Positions 1 through 11,769 of a stretch of DNA of 64,000 bases are shown here, piece by piece; position 1 is the stretch's first letter, and every line of letters starts with the position of its first letter. Under the pieces are notes generated by a model. It saw only the letters and a program-made list of their open reading frames with translations. It did not search any database and had not been told where the DNA came from. Origin of the DNA: Ricinus communis (Eukaryota; Streptophyta; Magnoliopsida; Malpighiales; Euphorbiaceae); the NCBI RefSeq assembly GCF_019578655.1, contig NC_063259.1, positions 17,326,489-17,390,488 on the forward strand, in the 5' to 3' direction. The position numbers were made by a program, and so were the translations under genes.

Positions 1-781
1 CAATACATTCAATTCAAAAGTTAAGTACAAAAATCCTTAGATAAAGAACCCCAATGGGTTAACAAGTTTAGCTAATCATGTTCATTATCAAAACCCACAA
101 GAATTCAATTACAACAATGAGTAAGATAGAGAAACTCGAATACACCCTTAGATGAGAGTAAGCAGCTCCAATTCCTCTTGCTTAATCTTGAATCGATTCT
201 TGTTCCTCTTGCTCGAATTGACACCAATCAATGAACCTTGCCCAATCTTCAATCTTTGAAGGGAATCCAATTGAAACCTTGGTCCAAGTCTCCTTTTTCC
301 TTAGTTCCAGCTCAGAAAACCTTAGAGAGAGAAAGAGAAATGTGTTTGGGACGTCCTAACCCTACTTGGATCGCGTTTTCCTATTTTCTTTCTTTTAATT
401 AATTCGTCCAACTACCGTGAACATGGCCATGTTGATGCCTGTGTTGGGAACACGACCTGGTGTTGATGCCCGTGTTGCTCTCTGTGGTCGTGCTCCTTAA
501 CGCATCTTTTTTCTGTTGTCAAATGCACCCAACATGGCGGTTTTGGTTCCCGTGTTGGGAACACAGTCGTGTTCAGCTTCCTTATGCGCAAACTCGACTT
601 GTTTCGGCAACTTTGACATCCAGTTCTGCTCCAATTCTTCCCTTTATCACTCTTTGGCTTCTTTTGGACCTAATGCACACAAACATATGCATAGGGTGAG
701 TGTTGGGACCAATTCACATCCAAATGTACATAAAATCAGCCTTAAAAACCCAATTTAGATGTGTGTATTTTATGCACATCA
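1..781 (-). mobile_element. Athila-like LTR fragment (family C), cut by window edge
   Basis: Read on the minus strand this starts at 781 with TGATGTGCATAAAATACACA and matches, with divergence, the start of the LTR at 46078-47477. Shared landmarks are the GATGTGAATTGGTCCCAACA block, a GC-rich stretch with CACGGCC-type words, and the AGATTGGGCAAGG region. About half of a roughly 1.4-kb LTR is inside the window; the rest lies to the left. It could be a solo LTR or the 5' LTR of a minus-strand element. The short ORFs inside it are not genes. Confidence 0.8.
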
Positions 782-941
782 CCTATACATTACACAACTG
801 ATAAGCAGATTTAACTATGAGGTTCCCTCTCTTGTCATGATGCCAACTTAGTCTATCTTCCTTGTTACAGGGCCCTATAGGTATATTGTGATTGGCTTCA
901 ACTTTAACTTTTGAAAACTAGGAAGAAAGCAGAGGTAGATT

Positions 942-1348
942 CTATCCTCTAAGAGCGTAGATTATATCAGAAGCCTTTTTAACCCAACATGTACTGGATT
1001 TGGTGGAAGTAACTTTGAAGTAAGATAACAAAGGAACCCTAAAATCCTCCCAAATAAACACACAATTGCCATTCCCAATGTTCCATATAATTTCTTGCCT
1101 AATAAAATTCTTAGCAACTAACACACTGGACTAACCTAAGAGGGTTTAGACCCTTTTAAGGCATATAAGAAGAAAGAATGGGGATAGTATAGAACCTTCA
1201 TTCAAGGATCCCAAATAAAGGATCAATTATCGATCTCCAAGCTTGTCCTCACAGTAATGCAATATTAAATTTCTCGACATCCTTAGAGCCTAAACTCCTT
1301 CAACATGGACCTAGTCATGACTTCCCATCTTTCAAGCCTAAGCCCTTT
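942..1348 (-). pseudogene. LINE (non-LTR) reverse transcriptase tail, degenerate
   Basis: The minus strand shows, across several stops and frame changes, the C-terminal signature of plant LINE ORF2. Upstream is a degenerate form of the block that follows the RT domain (GLxLKDGK, then a run like ALLxKQxWRL). Further down is WNIGNGNCVFIWEDFRVP at about 1010-1085, matching the family pattern WRIGNGxxVxIWxDxWxP. Only about 400 bp remain, with no start, no intact frame and no visible poly-A tail. The call rests on this motif order; the sequence is too decayed to name a LINE family. Confidence 0.6.
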
Positions 1349-1849
1349 TTTATTAGTATGCTGATTTTATTCAAAAGAAATAAGATGGTTATTGATAAAA
1401 TGGAAAATTTTCTTAGGAAACTTAAAACAACTCATAGACTATATGGCAACTGCAGCTAAAGCAAACTTAAGCAAAGAAATTCCATTTAAAATAAATTAAG
1501 AGCAGTTACCTTAGCAGTTTCTTGAAAAGATGGGAGACCAGAATATTTATCATCATGACTTATTTTGTACATAGTCAAAGCATTAGGAATGGAATTGATA
1601 GTAAAGTCATCCACTTTAACACTAAAGAATATAGTAAACTTTGTATAATTAATGAATGTCAAAATTTTTACTAGCTTCTTGGATAAATACTTATGCAAGG
1701 ATTAAGGTTTCATTAGCAAAGAGCATATGAGATAGGGGGGATAGTTTCTATTTAGCTTAAGGACCTCTAGAAAACGAGTCTTTAATGCTTTTTGGAAAGA
1801 GAGATAAAGAACATTAGATATGAATAAAAGGGATAAGTATAAAAAAGTA
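1349..1849. other. AT-rich spacer, no gene seen
   Basis: I see no coding signature, LTR end or repeat that matches other parts of the window. The ORFs of 60-73 codons here have no recognisable domain. Confidence 0.6.
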
Positions 1850-2337
1850 CTTTGTGGTTGTACCTGTTTTACAACTTTTATTATGTATTCTTTTTCAGAC
1901 AAAAAGAGGAATGTGGTTACCAATTATAAAAGAAATGCTATCTCGCTATTAAAAATTTTGATTCCCAAGGATTTAACCATCTTTACTCTGATCATTCATC
2001 ATTATCATATTGCTCATGTTTGATAACATGAGTTTAGGACTTAACAACTTCTAATTTTATTATCTGATGGTCAAATTGATCTCATCATATCAACGACTTC
2101 TTAAACTGCGATTTGATAGTCAAATAATGAAATTTAGACTTGTAAAGCTCTAAACTCATGTTATCAAACACGTGCAACATGATAATGATAGCTAATGGGA
2201 GTGAATATGCCTAAATCCTTTAGAATAAAACTTTTTAATAACGAGATACCTTTTTTATCACAATTTATAACCATATACCTTTCTTTGCCTAAAAGAAACG
2301 TATACTACAAGTTATAAAATAGTGAAATTATAGGGTA
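1850..2337. repeat. Foldback (long inverted repeat) element, about 490 bp
   Basis: The left half is the diverged reverse complement of the right half, with the axis near 2093. Landmarks are GTTTGATAACATGAGTTTAG (about 2018-2037) against CTAAACTCATGTTATCAAAC (about 2150-2170), ATCATTATCAT (1998-2008) against ATGATAATGAT (2179-2189), and AAGGATTTA against TAAATCCTT further out. The arms run roughly 230 bp each with many substitutions and small indels. There is no transposase. It is probably a MITE or foldback element; I could not fix the target duplication. Confidence 0.7.
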
Positions 2338-4060
2338 CTTATGAGTCTGGCTTTTCAGGGCCTACCCTAAGCGTTATGCGACCATGTCACGGTATTGGAG
2401 GTTTGCTCGTCCATGCTAGGCCCGTTTCAAAATGAGCTGTCTGGGATGTGGCCTCGAGGGATCACTACAATCGCGGCGACCATAAATTATCAGAGAAGAC
2501 TGGGAGTTACCAACCAAGAAAGATAATCAAGACAATCGAGAGGGGCGAAGGATAGCAGCTCGGATTCCTCTCAAAGAGCCTAAGTTTCCCTCTCCCCGAA
2601 TTATAAAGATTTAGGTTTGAAAAGTTAGGTATGCATTGGGAAGGGATTAGGCACCCTAGTATGCCTAGATAAAAAGTCAGGCCTCTAGTGAGGGAAAGAA
2701 GATGCTAACCTAGCATGCGTCTAACTAATGGGAAGACACATTTGTGCCACTAATCCTAGAGAGGTACATTAGTACCTTAGATTTTATCTAACACGTGGAG
2801 GTGACCAAGTAGGAACTGGATTAGATTTTGGATGTGGGTGTCGAGTTCATTTTATCATAAGTTAATTAGGTGAATAAAAATGGAAGGCAGGAACTCACAT
2901 TAGTGAGTTGATTTATTTTAGTGGACATGTGAGGTGATCAATCAACTTAATATGATTATCTTTAGCATGTAAGGTGAAATCTAAGTATACCAAACATAAT
3001 TAAATATAATCCAGATAAAGGGAGAAAGAGAAAATAGGAGATGTAAAATGGATTGACAATCATAAAAAAGTGGGGAAGTTAACTAGACAAACGAATAAGA
3101 TTAATTTAAAATTTAACCTATACATAGGGAATCCTCATTAAAGAGGATTAAGGTAACTCTAAGGGCCCAACCTGTACTATGAAGATAAATAATTTGTTTA
3201 ATACTCAAGATAAGTGTGTGAGCGATTAGGATTGCCGTGTTCGAGGTCTGCTTTCTGTACTAGGCTCGTTTCAAAATGAGCTATTCGGTTAAGGGCCCTA
3301 AGGAATTACAAATGGCCTTAATACCAATCGGAGAAGGAGTCGCCACCTGATGAGATCAGGACAGATTTAGGAGTGAGGATGACGACTTTATACCCTTTGT
3401 AAAGAGCCTAAGTTTCCCCCTCCCTAAAATTAGAAATTCTAGATTTGAAAAGTTAGGTACGGATGGGGAAGGTTTACAAAAGCACCCTTATCCGCCTAGG
3501 TGGTAAAGCCTAGCCTCCACAAGAGTAGACGAGCATTTGCCTATTCTATTAATATTGTCTTAGCCAAATCTTTACCCTATATTATTTTGTACATTAACCC
3601 TTTTTTTTATCTCATTAGCATGTGAATTGAGGAACCAAGAGACTAGCTTAAAGGGGAGGTACTTTGGTACCTCAACTAGTCTTAGATGGGAGGCACATTG
3701 GTGCCTTTGCTATTCTTAATCAGGAGGCACTTTGGTGCCTTAGGTTGTATCTTGACATGCCATGGTGTTCGCATCATTTGCAATTTTTCTTAACCCTAAT
3801 CTAATTGTCGAATTTATTTTAGTCTTAGCATTTGAGGTGAATACATATGAAATGTGGGGGCTTACTTAAGTAAGCTTTCAATTTTATTATTTTTGTATGT
3901 AGGGTGATCAAGACAAGTACTAAGTCCAATTTTATCCATTTATTCACATGTGAGGTGATATCCTAAGCAGTAATTAAACATACATAGAAAGGAGGGAGGA
4001 GATATAGAACCAAAAAAGGATAAAAAAACTGGAGATTACGAGGGGGAATCTACGCATGTG
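2338..4060. repeat. Diverged tandem duplication of an unclassified repeat
   Basis: Two units, about 2338-3229 and 3230-4060, share an ordered series of words: a GCTCGTTTCAAAATGAGCT block (2427 and 3266), AAAGAGCCTAAGTTTCCC (2573 and 3401), GAAAAGTTAGGTA (2617 and 3447), paired sentences of the type TTGGTGCCTTAG, and a GTGAGGTGATC segment. No ORF runs through them. The motif GGAGTCGCCACC at 3327 is the reverse complement of a tRNA-Arg-type PBS core used by some Tat/Ogre elements, so this may be decayed leader or LTR sequence. That link is weak. Confidence 0.55.
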
Positions 4061-4065
4061 AATAG

Positions 4066-7023
4066 TAATATGCATAGTTTTACACATGTTTGCTTGCATA
4101 TTATTGTGCATTTGCTTAGCATTTATTGTGTTTTTATTCCAAGATCACCCATGTTTTGTGTTCTTTTATATTCTAGGAGATTTTATAGGTCCATTATCAG
4201 TGCTTGAGCAATTTTAGATTAATTTCGGGCGAAAACAGATAGAATAAGAAGCGTTTGACCTTGGGTTGACTTTTGGGAAGTCACCACGGCCCGTGTTGGA
4301 GCCCGTGCAGAAATCCCAAGCTGTGTAGCTTTAGCACTTTGAAACAACACGTTTTTTAATGGTACCACGCCCTAGAGCACGGCTAGTGTTGGTAACACTG
4401 GCTAGAACACGGCCTTGTTCGATTCAGTTCATTCTGTCATTTGGAGACCAACACGGCTCGGACACGCCCTGTGTTGGTATTTGTGCAATATATAAAAGGA
4501 ACGAGCCAAAAAGAGAAAAGGGAGTTCCGGATTGGCGATTTTGACTCTTCATCTTCCTTTGTAATTTTGCTAGACGTGTTTCAGGCATTTCAAGGTGGCT
4601 TCCAAGAGACTGATTCACCTTTTAATGTCAGATTCGTGATTCTGGGTATTGAGATTGAAGATTGAAGCAGAGTTTTGGAGCAAATCAAAAGGAAATTCTG
4701 GAGATCATTTGCAGTGCAGATCAAGACTTTGAGTTGTTCATCCAATTCTATAAAAAGATTATATATGTTTCAATTTCTTTATTCTTTCATTGTAATTGAA
4801 TTCTTATTTATTTTAGACATGAACATGTGTAGCTAGATTGATTGAACCTATTAGGGTTCCTTGCTATGTTGGTTTTGTACTGAATTGTTAAGATTGTTTG
4901 AGTTTCTTTTCTTGTATTCTTTTTGCAATTAATAATGACATTCCAATTTTCGTAACATTGAATGTATTGATAACTATTCATAGAATTCTTTTAGCAATTG
5001 AGAAATTCTAATTAAGTTTGGAAATTTGGTTGCAAGAACAAGTCAATTTTCACTTAGAGATAAGGTTAACTAATTTGCCGGATTAAGAATTAACAAAGCT
5101 TAATAGAGGTGGTTTAAAGCTTAAGGCTAACTGATGGGCTACTGATGCAACCTACACCTAAGGCAGTGAACCTATCGATGCGGCCTAGCACTAGTTAATA
5201 TCAAGGTCGTATCCCTAGAGATCGGGTGAACCTAGAGTTACTACTGTTCGCTATGTTATCTAGTCTGAACAACTCAACAAAGTGTTATGCTATGATTAAA
5301 TATGAACAAACAATTAATTAAATGTCAAATAATCTGAAAGGATAATGGAGCAACACAGGAAGAAAGCAAACCCAAAAGGGACCTAATTGCGATGGAATTA
5401 CTAAAGGTGATTATCTTGATTACCAAATTGATTACCCATGCCTGAATCCTAAAATGAACTCGGATCCTCTCTCGAGCTCACCGAATTCCTAACTCTGGGA
5501 ACTAAATGTTGGAATCTCTTCCTAACAATTAATCTCAGCATCACATGAAGCTTAGATTCAAGTATATTAAGAGTTGTTAATCCTTAATCCGGCTAGCCGA
5601 TTAACCTTATCTCTAAGTGTTATTAACCAGTTCTTACTTAATCAAGTGCCGACTATTTAACGAATTTCTCAATACCAATTAAACAATCTAAGCAACATTT
5701 TACTCAACGTCTCAAGTGAAATGAAATTAACTTTTATTACTGATAAGCAAGAAGGATTACAATTTGGTAACTTAATAATTAAAACAAATCAAACAATCCA
5801 TCAACAATAGAGACCCCAATGGGTTTAAAAGCTCTAGCTACTCATGTTCATAGTTAAAATAAAGTAAGGAACAAATAAGGAAAAGTAAATTGAAAGCATG
5901 TACACCCTTCTCTTTCAAGTTGGATGAGAAACCCTAATTTTCCAATTCAAAATATCAAACCCTAATTTGCCACTTGAATGCTCCCAAATCTTGTCTTGAT
6001 CTTCAAATCGATGTTGAAATAAGTGTAATCCTTCCTTCAATTGATGAAATTGATCTTCCAATGTCGATAATTGAGGTCTAGAAACAAATGAATTGAGTGT
6101 GTATATTGGAAATCAAGTCAAAAAATCGAACCCTCATTCACTAAATCGATTTTGCCTATATAGTCCTTTCAGCACGACAATGGTCAAGCCTGTGCTGGTC
6201 AACACGGGTGGAGTCCAGGCCGTGTTGAACCTGCACATTCCGTTGTGTTGACCACTTCTAGGCCGTGCCCAAGCCGGTGCTGAGCCACCACAGGCTATGG
6301 TGGAGGCTGTGGTGGCTACGGAAACCGTGCCAAAATGGCACTTCTAGGGGCAGCTTCTTGACAATTCAGCACGGCCAGAGTCCAGATCATGTTCAACCCT
6401 CAGAATGCTAGTCCTTGCTCAATTTGATGGATTCTGGTCCGTAATTACACGTATTTCCCTCGATTGCTGACAATGTCCTTCGATAACAACCTAAAACATG
6501 CAAGGAACCAAAAGATAGGTTATTCTAGCATAAAACGAGATAATTATGCACAAGAATGTAAACAATTGGGTATGTATATATGTGTAATATGATGCCTATC
6601 ACTAAGTTAATAATCAATTGTTAGGAAGAGATTCCAACTTTAGGTTCTTACGTTTAGGAATTCGATTGTCTGAAGAGGGAAATTGAATTCAGTTTAGAAT
6701 CTGTCCACGGGCAGTATAATCGGACTCAACAATCTGTTATCCTTTGTTTGGTTGCCAACTAGTCTAGGTCCTCTTTGGGTTTGCTTTCTTAATTTGATTA
6801 TTCTCTTTGCTCACTCATTCTCGCATTACACTTATAATTTATTTTTAGTCATTAGTAAATTTAAAAACCTCCGTTATTAATTTTAGGCTAAATAATAAGG
6901 AACGAAGTAGTAACTCTAGAATTTCACTTTCCCAAGGGATACGATATTTTTAATACTTGCCATTGTGCTAGGCTGCATCGATAGGTTCACTGCCTTAGTT
7001 GTAGTTGCATAAGCATCACATTA
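4066..7023 (+). mobile_element. Solo LTR E (Athila-like), interrupted by solo LTR F
   Basis: The unit begins TAATATGCATAG and ends AGCATCACATTA, flanked by a perfect 5-bp target duplication AATAG (4061-4065 and 7024-7028). Removing the nested LTR F plus one 5-bp repeat leaves about 1.48 kb, the usual LTR length here. A cluster of CACGGCCCGTG-like palindromes (about 4285-4475) precedes a TATA box, TATATAAAAG at 4489-4498, so the LTR points to the plus strand. There is no PBS or internal region at either side, so it is a solo LTR. Both termini carry TA where TG and CA are expected. Confidence 0.85.
5132..6601 (-). mobile_element. Solo LTR F (A-like family), inserted in LTR E
   Basis: On the minus strand it runs TGATAGGCATCATATT to GTAGCCCATCA, 1470 bp, and resembles the LTRs of element A (1474 and 1467 bp). 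The flanks are CTAAC (5127-5131) and CTAAG (6602-6606): a target duplication with one mismatch, which suggests age. The minus-strand TATA box CTATATAG is at 6156-6163, with CACGG/CCGTG inverted repeats just upstream at about 6170-6330. No PBS or coding sequence adjoins it. Confidence 0.85.
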
Positions 7024-7028
7024 AATAG

Positions 7029-8110
7029 CCTTAGTGGCCTTAATAAAATCAATAAATAACAATAATTAATGAAATAATAATAGTTGATCCTCCTCGCAGG
7101 GCGGATCTTAAACACTATCTATTATGCACTATGGTTAGGTACTTAAATAAAAAATAATGTAGCAAATTAGTTATGCACGACAAGAAGTAAAACTAGTAAG
7201 GTTGAAACAAGGCAGAATTAAATAAGGTAAGAAAAGGAAAGAAGAAAGGAAAAATGAATGTGCCGCTGTCTAAAAAATAATAACATTCAAAGAAAACCTA
7301 AAAAGCTCTCTTTTGTTTTTTCTCCATAATTAATATTCAAATCCTTTCATACGATCAACTTTTTGCTAACCCTTAATAGAATGCACGAAATCAACTATTT
7401 ATTATGTTTGATGGTACTAAGAGGCAATTGGAGGGAAGATTCCCGCCTAAAGCTTCTTCCAATGGATGAGTGACACGATGCCTTGAGTTACTCCTGCTTA
7501 GACTAAAAACACGTGAGGCCAGGGCGTGGTCTCACCCTGTGCTCACGCTAGGTCAATCTAGACTTGCGCGGGCTCAAAATGACCGAATGCGAGGTCAAGG
7601 CCCAAGGCCCAAGGCCCATACTCCTACGTTAATGCTCGCCTCGCATGAGTGCTGGCCATAATTGCACAGGCTTATCCTAAAGTTGCACGGGCTCACCTTG
7701 AACTCACACGAGGTTAGGACTTCATGCTTGCTCAAGTGAGCTCACACGTGGGCTTAAAATATTCGACTCTCTCTTTTCTTTCCCTTTTATTGAATCTAGT
7801 AAACAATAAATAATAAAGAGTTTTTAGGGTTTCGAGGGCCATGATCTTCCTCTTCTCTCTTTTCCTTACAGTTGTACTAAACCTTCTTATCCTTGAGGTT
7901 TATGTAACTTTAGTTTTAAAATTTCATGATAATAATTTACCCCTTGCTGTGGAGGAGGAATGTGTGGAAAAACACCTTTGACTTAAATCTTTTGAGTTTT
8001 ATGGAAAAGTGGTTTTTGAAGGCATGATTCCACTCAAAGTAAATGAGTAGAAGGTTTTGAAGTTCGTATCTTGGTTATTACGGGACGTTGGTGTGATACT
8101 GTCATTTCGA
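7029..8110. other. Non-coding spacer between LTR E and the minisatellite
   Basis: AT-rich to about 7440, then a GC-richer part (7500-7750) with reiterated words such as AAGGCCC (three in a row near 7600) and GCACGGGCTCAC. I see no domain, LTR end or RNA gene. Confidence 0.5.
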
Positions 8111-8441
8111 GAGGTGCATCAGTGCGATACCGACATCTTGTTGAGGTTGCATCAGCATAATACTATCATCTTCCTGAGGGTGCATCGGTGCGATAATGTT
8201 ATCTTTTTAAGGATAAGTCGGTAGGGTACCAGTGTCTTCTTAAGGGTAACATCGTTGGCAGTACTAGCATCTTGTTGAAAGTGTGTCAGTGCGACACCAA
8301 CGTCTTCTTGAGGGTGTATCGATGCGATACTGACGTCTTCTTGAGGGTATGTCATTGCATTACTAGTGTCTTATTGAGGGTGCATTGGTGCAATACAAGC
8401 TTCTTCTTGAGGGTGCATCGGTGCGATGCCGATGTTTTTTT
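8111..8441. repeat. 33-bp minisatellite, about 10 units
   Basis: Tandem units of 32-35 bp on the pattern GAGGGTGCATCGGTGCGATA followed by CTGACGTCTTCTT. The ten units start at about 8111 and differ from each other at many positions. Because 33 is a multiple of 3, frames stay open on both strands and give artificial 11-residue repeat proteins (for example a plus-strand ORF at 8272-8562). I do not treat these as genes. Confidence 0.85.
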
Positions 8442-8820
8442 AAGGGTGAGCAGGTTTGCCCCCTGTGTCTTAGAAGCGAAACATTTTTGTTGGTGGGATG
8501 AAGTTGTGTCTTACCCCTTGCTTCGAGAGGGTAGAGATGGATGGAAGCGAAGCAATGCGTAGCCGAGGAAGTGCGTAGAAAAGGTACTTGAAAGAGAAGC
8601 AGCCTCAGGTTGGGGGCCTTCGGCGGGGTCAGAGGAGTAAATTGTTGGGCTAGGCCAGAACTGAGCCAAAGAGGGTCAAGGTTTTCCTTGCATGAGTTCA
8701 ATCACATTCTCATGCCAGCTTACGCTTGTCCTCGCACGAGGTGAGGAGGGACCCAACAGCCTATATAAATGCTTGACATCACCATCATATGTCACATTCT
8801 TTGTTTTTAGCATCTCCTTT
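8442..8820 (+). promoter_or_regulatory. Probable promoter and start of leader of the PMD gene, TATA at 8762
   Basis: A plant-type TATA box CTATATAAAT is at 8762-8771, after GC-rich sequence. With element A (8821-16516) and one copy of its target duplication removed, the TATA box lies roughly 300 bp upstream of the likely ATG of the PMD gene at 16757. A would then have inserted in the leader. The TATA box is seen; its link to the gene is inferred. Confidence 0.45.
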
Positions 8821-10294
8821 TGATAAGCATCATACTACACATGTTTTCATGCCCGATTGTTTACATTTTTATGCATGAATATCCCGTTTTATGCTAGAAT
8901 CACCTGTCTTTTGTTTCCTTTCTCGTTTCAGGTCATTTTCGAAGGACACCATCAATAATCGAGGGAAATACGTGTGATTACGGACCAAAATCCATCAAAT
9001 TGGGTGAGAACTAGCACCCCGAGGGTTGAGCACGGCCTGGACTCCGGCCGTGCTGAATTACCAAGAGGCTATCCCCAATTGTGCCATTTCAGCACGACTT
9101 CCGTAGCCACCACGGCCTCCAGCACGGCCTATGGTGGCTCAGCACCGGCTTGGGCACGGCTTGGAAGGAGTTAGCACAACAGACTCCACAGATTCAGCAT
9201 TGTCTGGACTCCGGCCATGCTGAATCATCACAGCCTGGACTCCGGCCATGCTGAATCAACTATATAGGCAATTTTGAGTTCTTTTGGAGGGGAGACGATT
9301 TTTGGACTCAATTCCAAGACACACACTTAATCAATTGTTTTCCTATACCTCAATTGTAAACCTTGAGAGATCAAAAATTCATCAATTGAAAGAGGGATTT
9401 CACTTGTTCCAACATCGAATTGAAGATCAAGACAAACTTTGGGAGCATTCAAGAGGCAACTAGGGTTTGAGATTTTGAATTTGCAATTTTAGGGTTTCTC
9501 ATTCAGCTTGAAAGAGAAGGGTGTACATGCCTTTAATTTGTTTTTCCTTATTTTGTTCCCTAATTGCTTTAACCATGAACATGAGTAGCTAGATCTTTTG
9601 AATCCATTAGGGTTCACCTTTGTTGATGGATTATGCTTAATTGTTAGTTTTTATAATTGTCATTCTTGCAATCTTCTTGCTATTCAGTAATAAAAGTTTG
9701 ATTCAGTTAATTTGAGACGTTGGATTAATTGTTTATTAGGTTGTTTCTTGACATTGAGAAATGCTTGTTACAACTGGACATTGAATAGTAAGAACTGGTA
9801 GTTAACACTTAAAGATAAGGTTGATTTACTCGCCGGATTAAGAACTAATAACTCTTAATAGTTTTAAATCATACTTAATGCTAATCTGTAGTAATCCGAT
9901 AGGAAGAGATTCCATTAGGTTAGTGCAGGTTTAGGAATCCGGTAAGCTCGAGAGAGGAACCGTGATTCAATTCAGGATTTAGGCACGAGTAAGCAAGATT
10001 GGCAATCCATAAAATCTATCTTTAGAATTCCATCACTTAGGCTCCCTTTTGGGTTTGTTTCTCTCTTTGCAATTGTCTTTTGATTATCCATTGTTCTTCA
10101 TTTACTTATTTGCACTCATAACCATTAGCTGGTACGTTAGAACTTTCACACCCTATTTCAGACTAGATAACATAGCAAACAGTAGTAACTCTAGGTTCAC
10201 CCGATCTCTAGGGATACGACCTTGATACTCACTAGTGCTAGGCTGCATCGGTAGGTTCACTACCTTAGGTGTAGGTTGCATAAAGAGCCCATCA
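8821..10294 (+). repeat. 5' LTR of element A
   Basis: TGATAAGCATCATACTACAC to AAAGAGCCCATCA, 1474 bp. A hairpin with 9-bp perfect arms (AGCACGGCC at 9029-9037, GGCCGTGCT at 9046-9054) and a second with AGCCACCA/TGGTGGCT arms lie upstream of the TATA box TATATAGG at 9261-9268. The U5 side carries the GGGATACGACCTTGATACTC block seen in all LTRs of this group. Confidence 0.93.
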
Positions 10295-10300
10295 AGTTTT

Positions 10301-10318
10301 TGGCGCTGTTGCCGGGGA
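10301..10318 (+). other. Primer-binding site of A (tRNA-Asp type)
   Basis: TGGCGCTGTTGCCGGGGA, six bases after the LTR end. It differs at one position from the complement of the plant tRNA-Asp 3' end, TGGCGCCGTTGCCGGGGA. Confidence 0.9.
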
Positions 10319-10374
10319 AACACAGTAACGGTGCACTAAAGTGAATTGTTTTTGTGTTAATTTAGTCATTATTT

Positions 10375-10455
10375 GTTTATTCATTTATTCTTTATTTATT
10401 CTTTATTTATTTATTATTTTATTATTTATTATTTATTATTTATTATTATATTGTT
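10375..10455. repeat. Low-complexity TTTA/TTA microsatellite in A leader
   Basis: Runs of TTTATTTATTC and TTATTATTTATT between the PBS and gag of element A. Confidence 0.85.
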
Positions 10456-10498
10456 TTTGTTGATTGGTGGTTGTGTGGACTTTCGGTTTCAGGTAGTT

Positions 10499-11769
10499 TA
10501 TGACCAGGAGCTCAAACTCGAATCTTATAGAGCCTCTATCTGATCCAGTAGTAAGCCTACCCATTCCCTAGTGCCGGTCACGGGCCCACGGGTGGGGTCG
10601 TGACAAGAACGATCCCTCAGACTCTTAAGGAAGAGGTTGCAATTAGAAGAGGAGGAGATTGAGGTTGAGGTACCTGTGGATAGACTAGACACAATGGAAA
10701 ACCATGACCCCCAGGCCAACGATGATCAGAGGACGATGTACGAGTTTGATCGACCATCTTTAGATGGGACGAAAACGAGTATAATCAGACCTACTGTATC
10801 GGCCAATAATTTTGAGATAAAGGCCAATGTTATCCAGATGATCCAGCAAAGCATGCAATTTGGAGGATTGCCCAGCGAGGATCCCAATGCACATATCTCC
10901 AACTTTTTGGAGATTTGTGACACATTGAAGATAAATGGAATAACCGATGATGCCATTAGGCTGAGATTGTTTCCATTTTCCTTGAGGGACAGAGCAAAGA
11001 GATGGCTGCAATCTCTTCCACAACAGACGATCACTACCTGGAAGGCGTTGGCCGAAAAATTTTTATATAAGTATTTTTCTCCCGCTAAAACTGCTAAACT
11101 TAGAAATGACATATCTTCTTTTGTGCGGTTTGATGATGAAAGCATGTCGATGCATGGGAGAGATTTAAAGATCTTTTGAGATGCCGCCCACATCACGGAT
11201 TGCCGGTGTGGATGCAGTTCGAGACCTTCTACAATGGGTTGAACCTTGCAACGAGGCGATGGTGGATCTTTGCGGTGGGACGCTAAATAGTAAGACGCCC
11301 GGGCTCGATAGAGGAAATGGCCATGAACAACTATCGTTGGCAATCCTCTAGGAGCCGACCAGGAAGACAGGGAGTGGTCAACCAAGTGGACTCTACAGCA
11401 ACCTTGGCGAGCTCAAGTGGAGCTTCTAGCCAAGAAGATCGACCAACTCAGGATGCCGGTTCATGCGGTGAACGTTGGTTGCGAAGTTTTGTGGTGGCCC
11501 GCATTCGGTGAACTGCATGGGAGGTATGTTTGCTTCATCCTCTACTACTTTTCCATCTAATTCGCTATGTCTTCCGATGTTGAACAGTTGATTATATGGG
11601 GAATGCTCCAAGGCGTGAGAATGATCCTTACAAGAATACATACAACCCTGGGTGGCGCAATCATCCCAACTTCGGTTAGAGGAACAATAACGCTCGGGGT
11701 CCACTGGTTTTTAGAGACTTCATCGAAGCTCCTCCTCTACCAGAAAAGAAGTCAAATTTAGAGGAGCTT
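10499..11769 (+). pseudogene. gag of element A, frameshifted
   Basis: Gag forms the virus-like particle that packages element RNA. The likely ATG is at 10499, after the leader block TTTCAGGTAGTTTATGACC shared with elements N and D. The best frame, from about 10637 to 11179, contains the conserved stretch NNFEIKANVIQMIQQS, then [20 protein letters not shown] and LFPFSLRDRAKRWLQSLP, diagnostic of plant Ty3 retrotransposon gag. It breaks at 11179, where N reads on with an aligned segment. The C-terminal part (11317-11760) is out of frame, and its zinc knuckle cannot be read in one frame. Confidence 0.85.

Noticed and set aside
3327..3338. Reverse Ogre-type primer-binding site GGAGTCGCCACC
   Set aside because: Twelve bases with no LTR end beside it; too weak to define an element.
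7470..7661. 63-codon plus-strand ORF as a gene
   Set aside because: Lies in GC-rich reiterated sequence without domain or conservation evidence.
8272..8701. ORFs of 96 and 112 codons on both strands as possible small proteins
   Set aside because: They read through the 33-bp minisatellite; repeat length divisible by 3 keeps frames open, and there is no domain.
10726..11385. A 219-codon minus-strand ORF
   Set aside because: Shadow of gag of element A; no family signature of its own.
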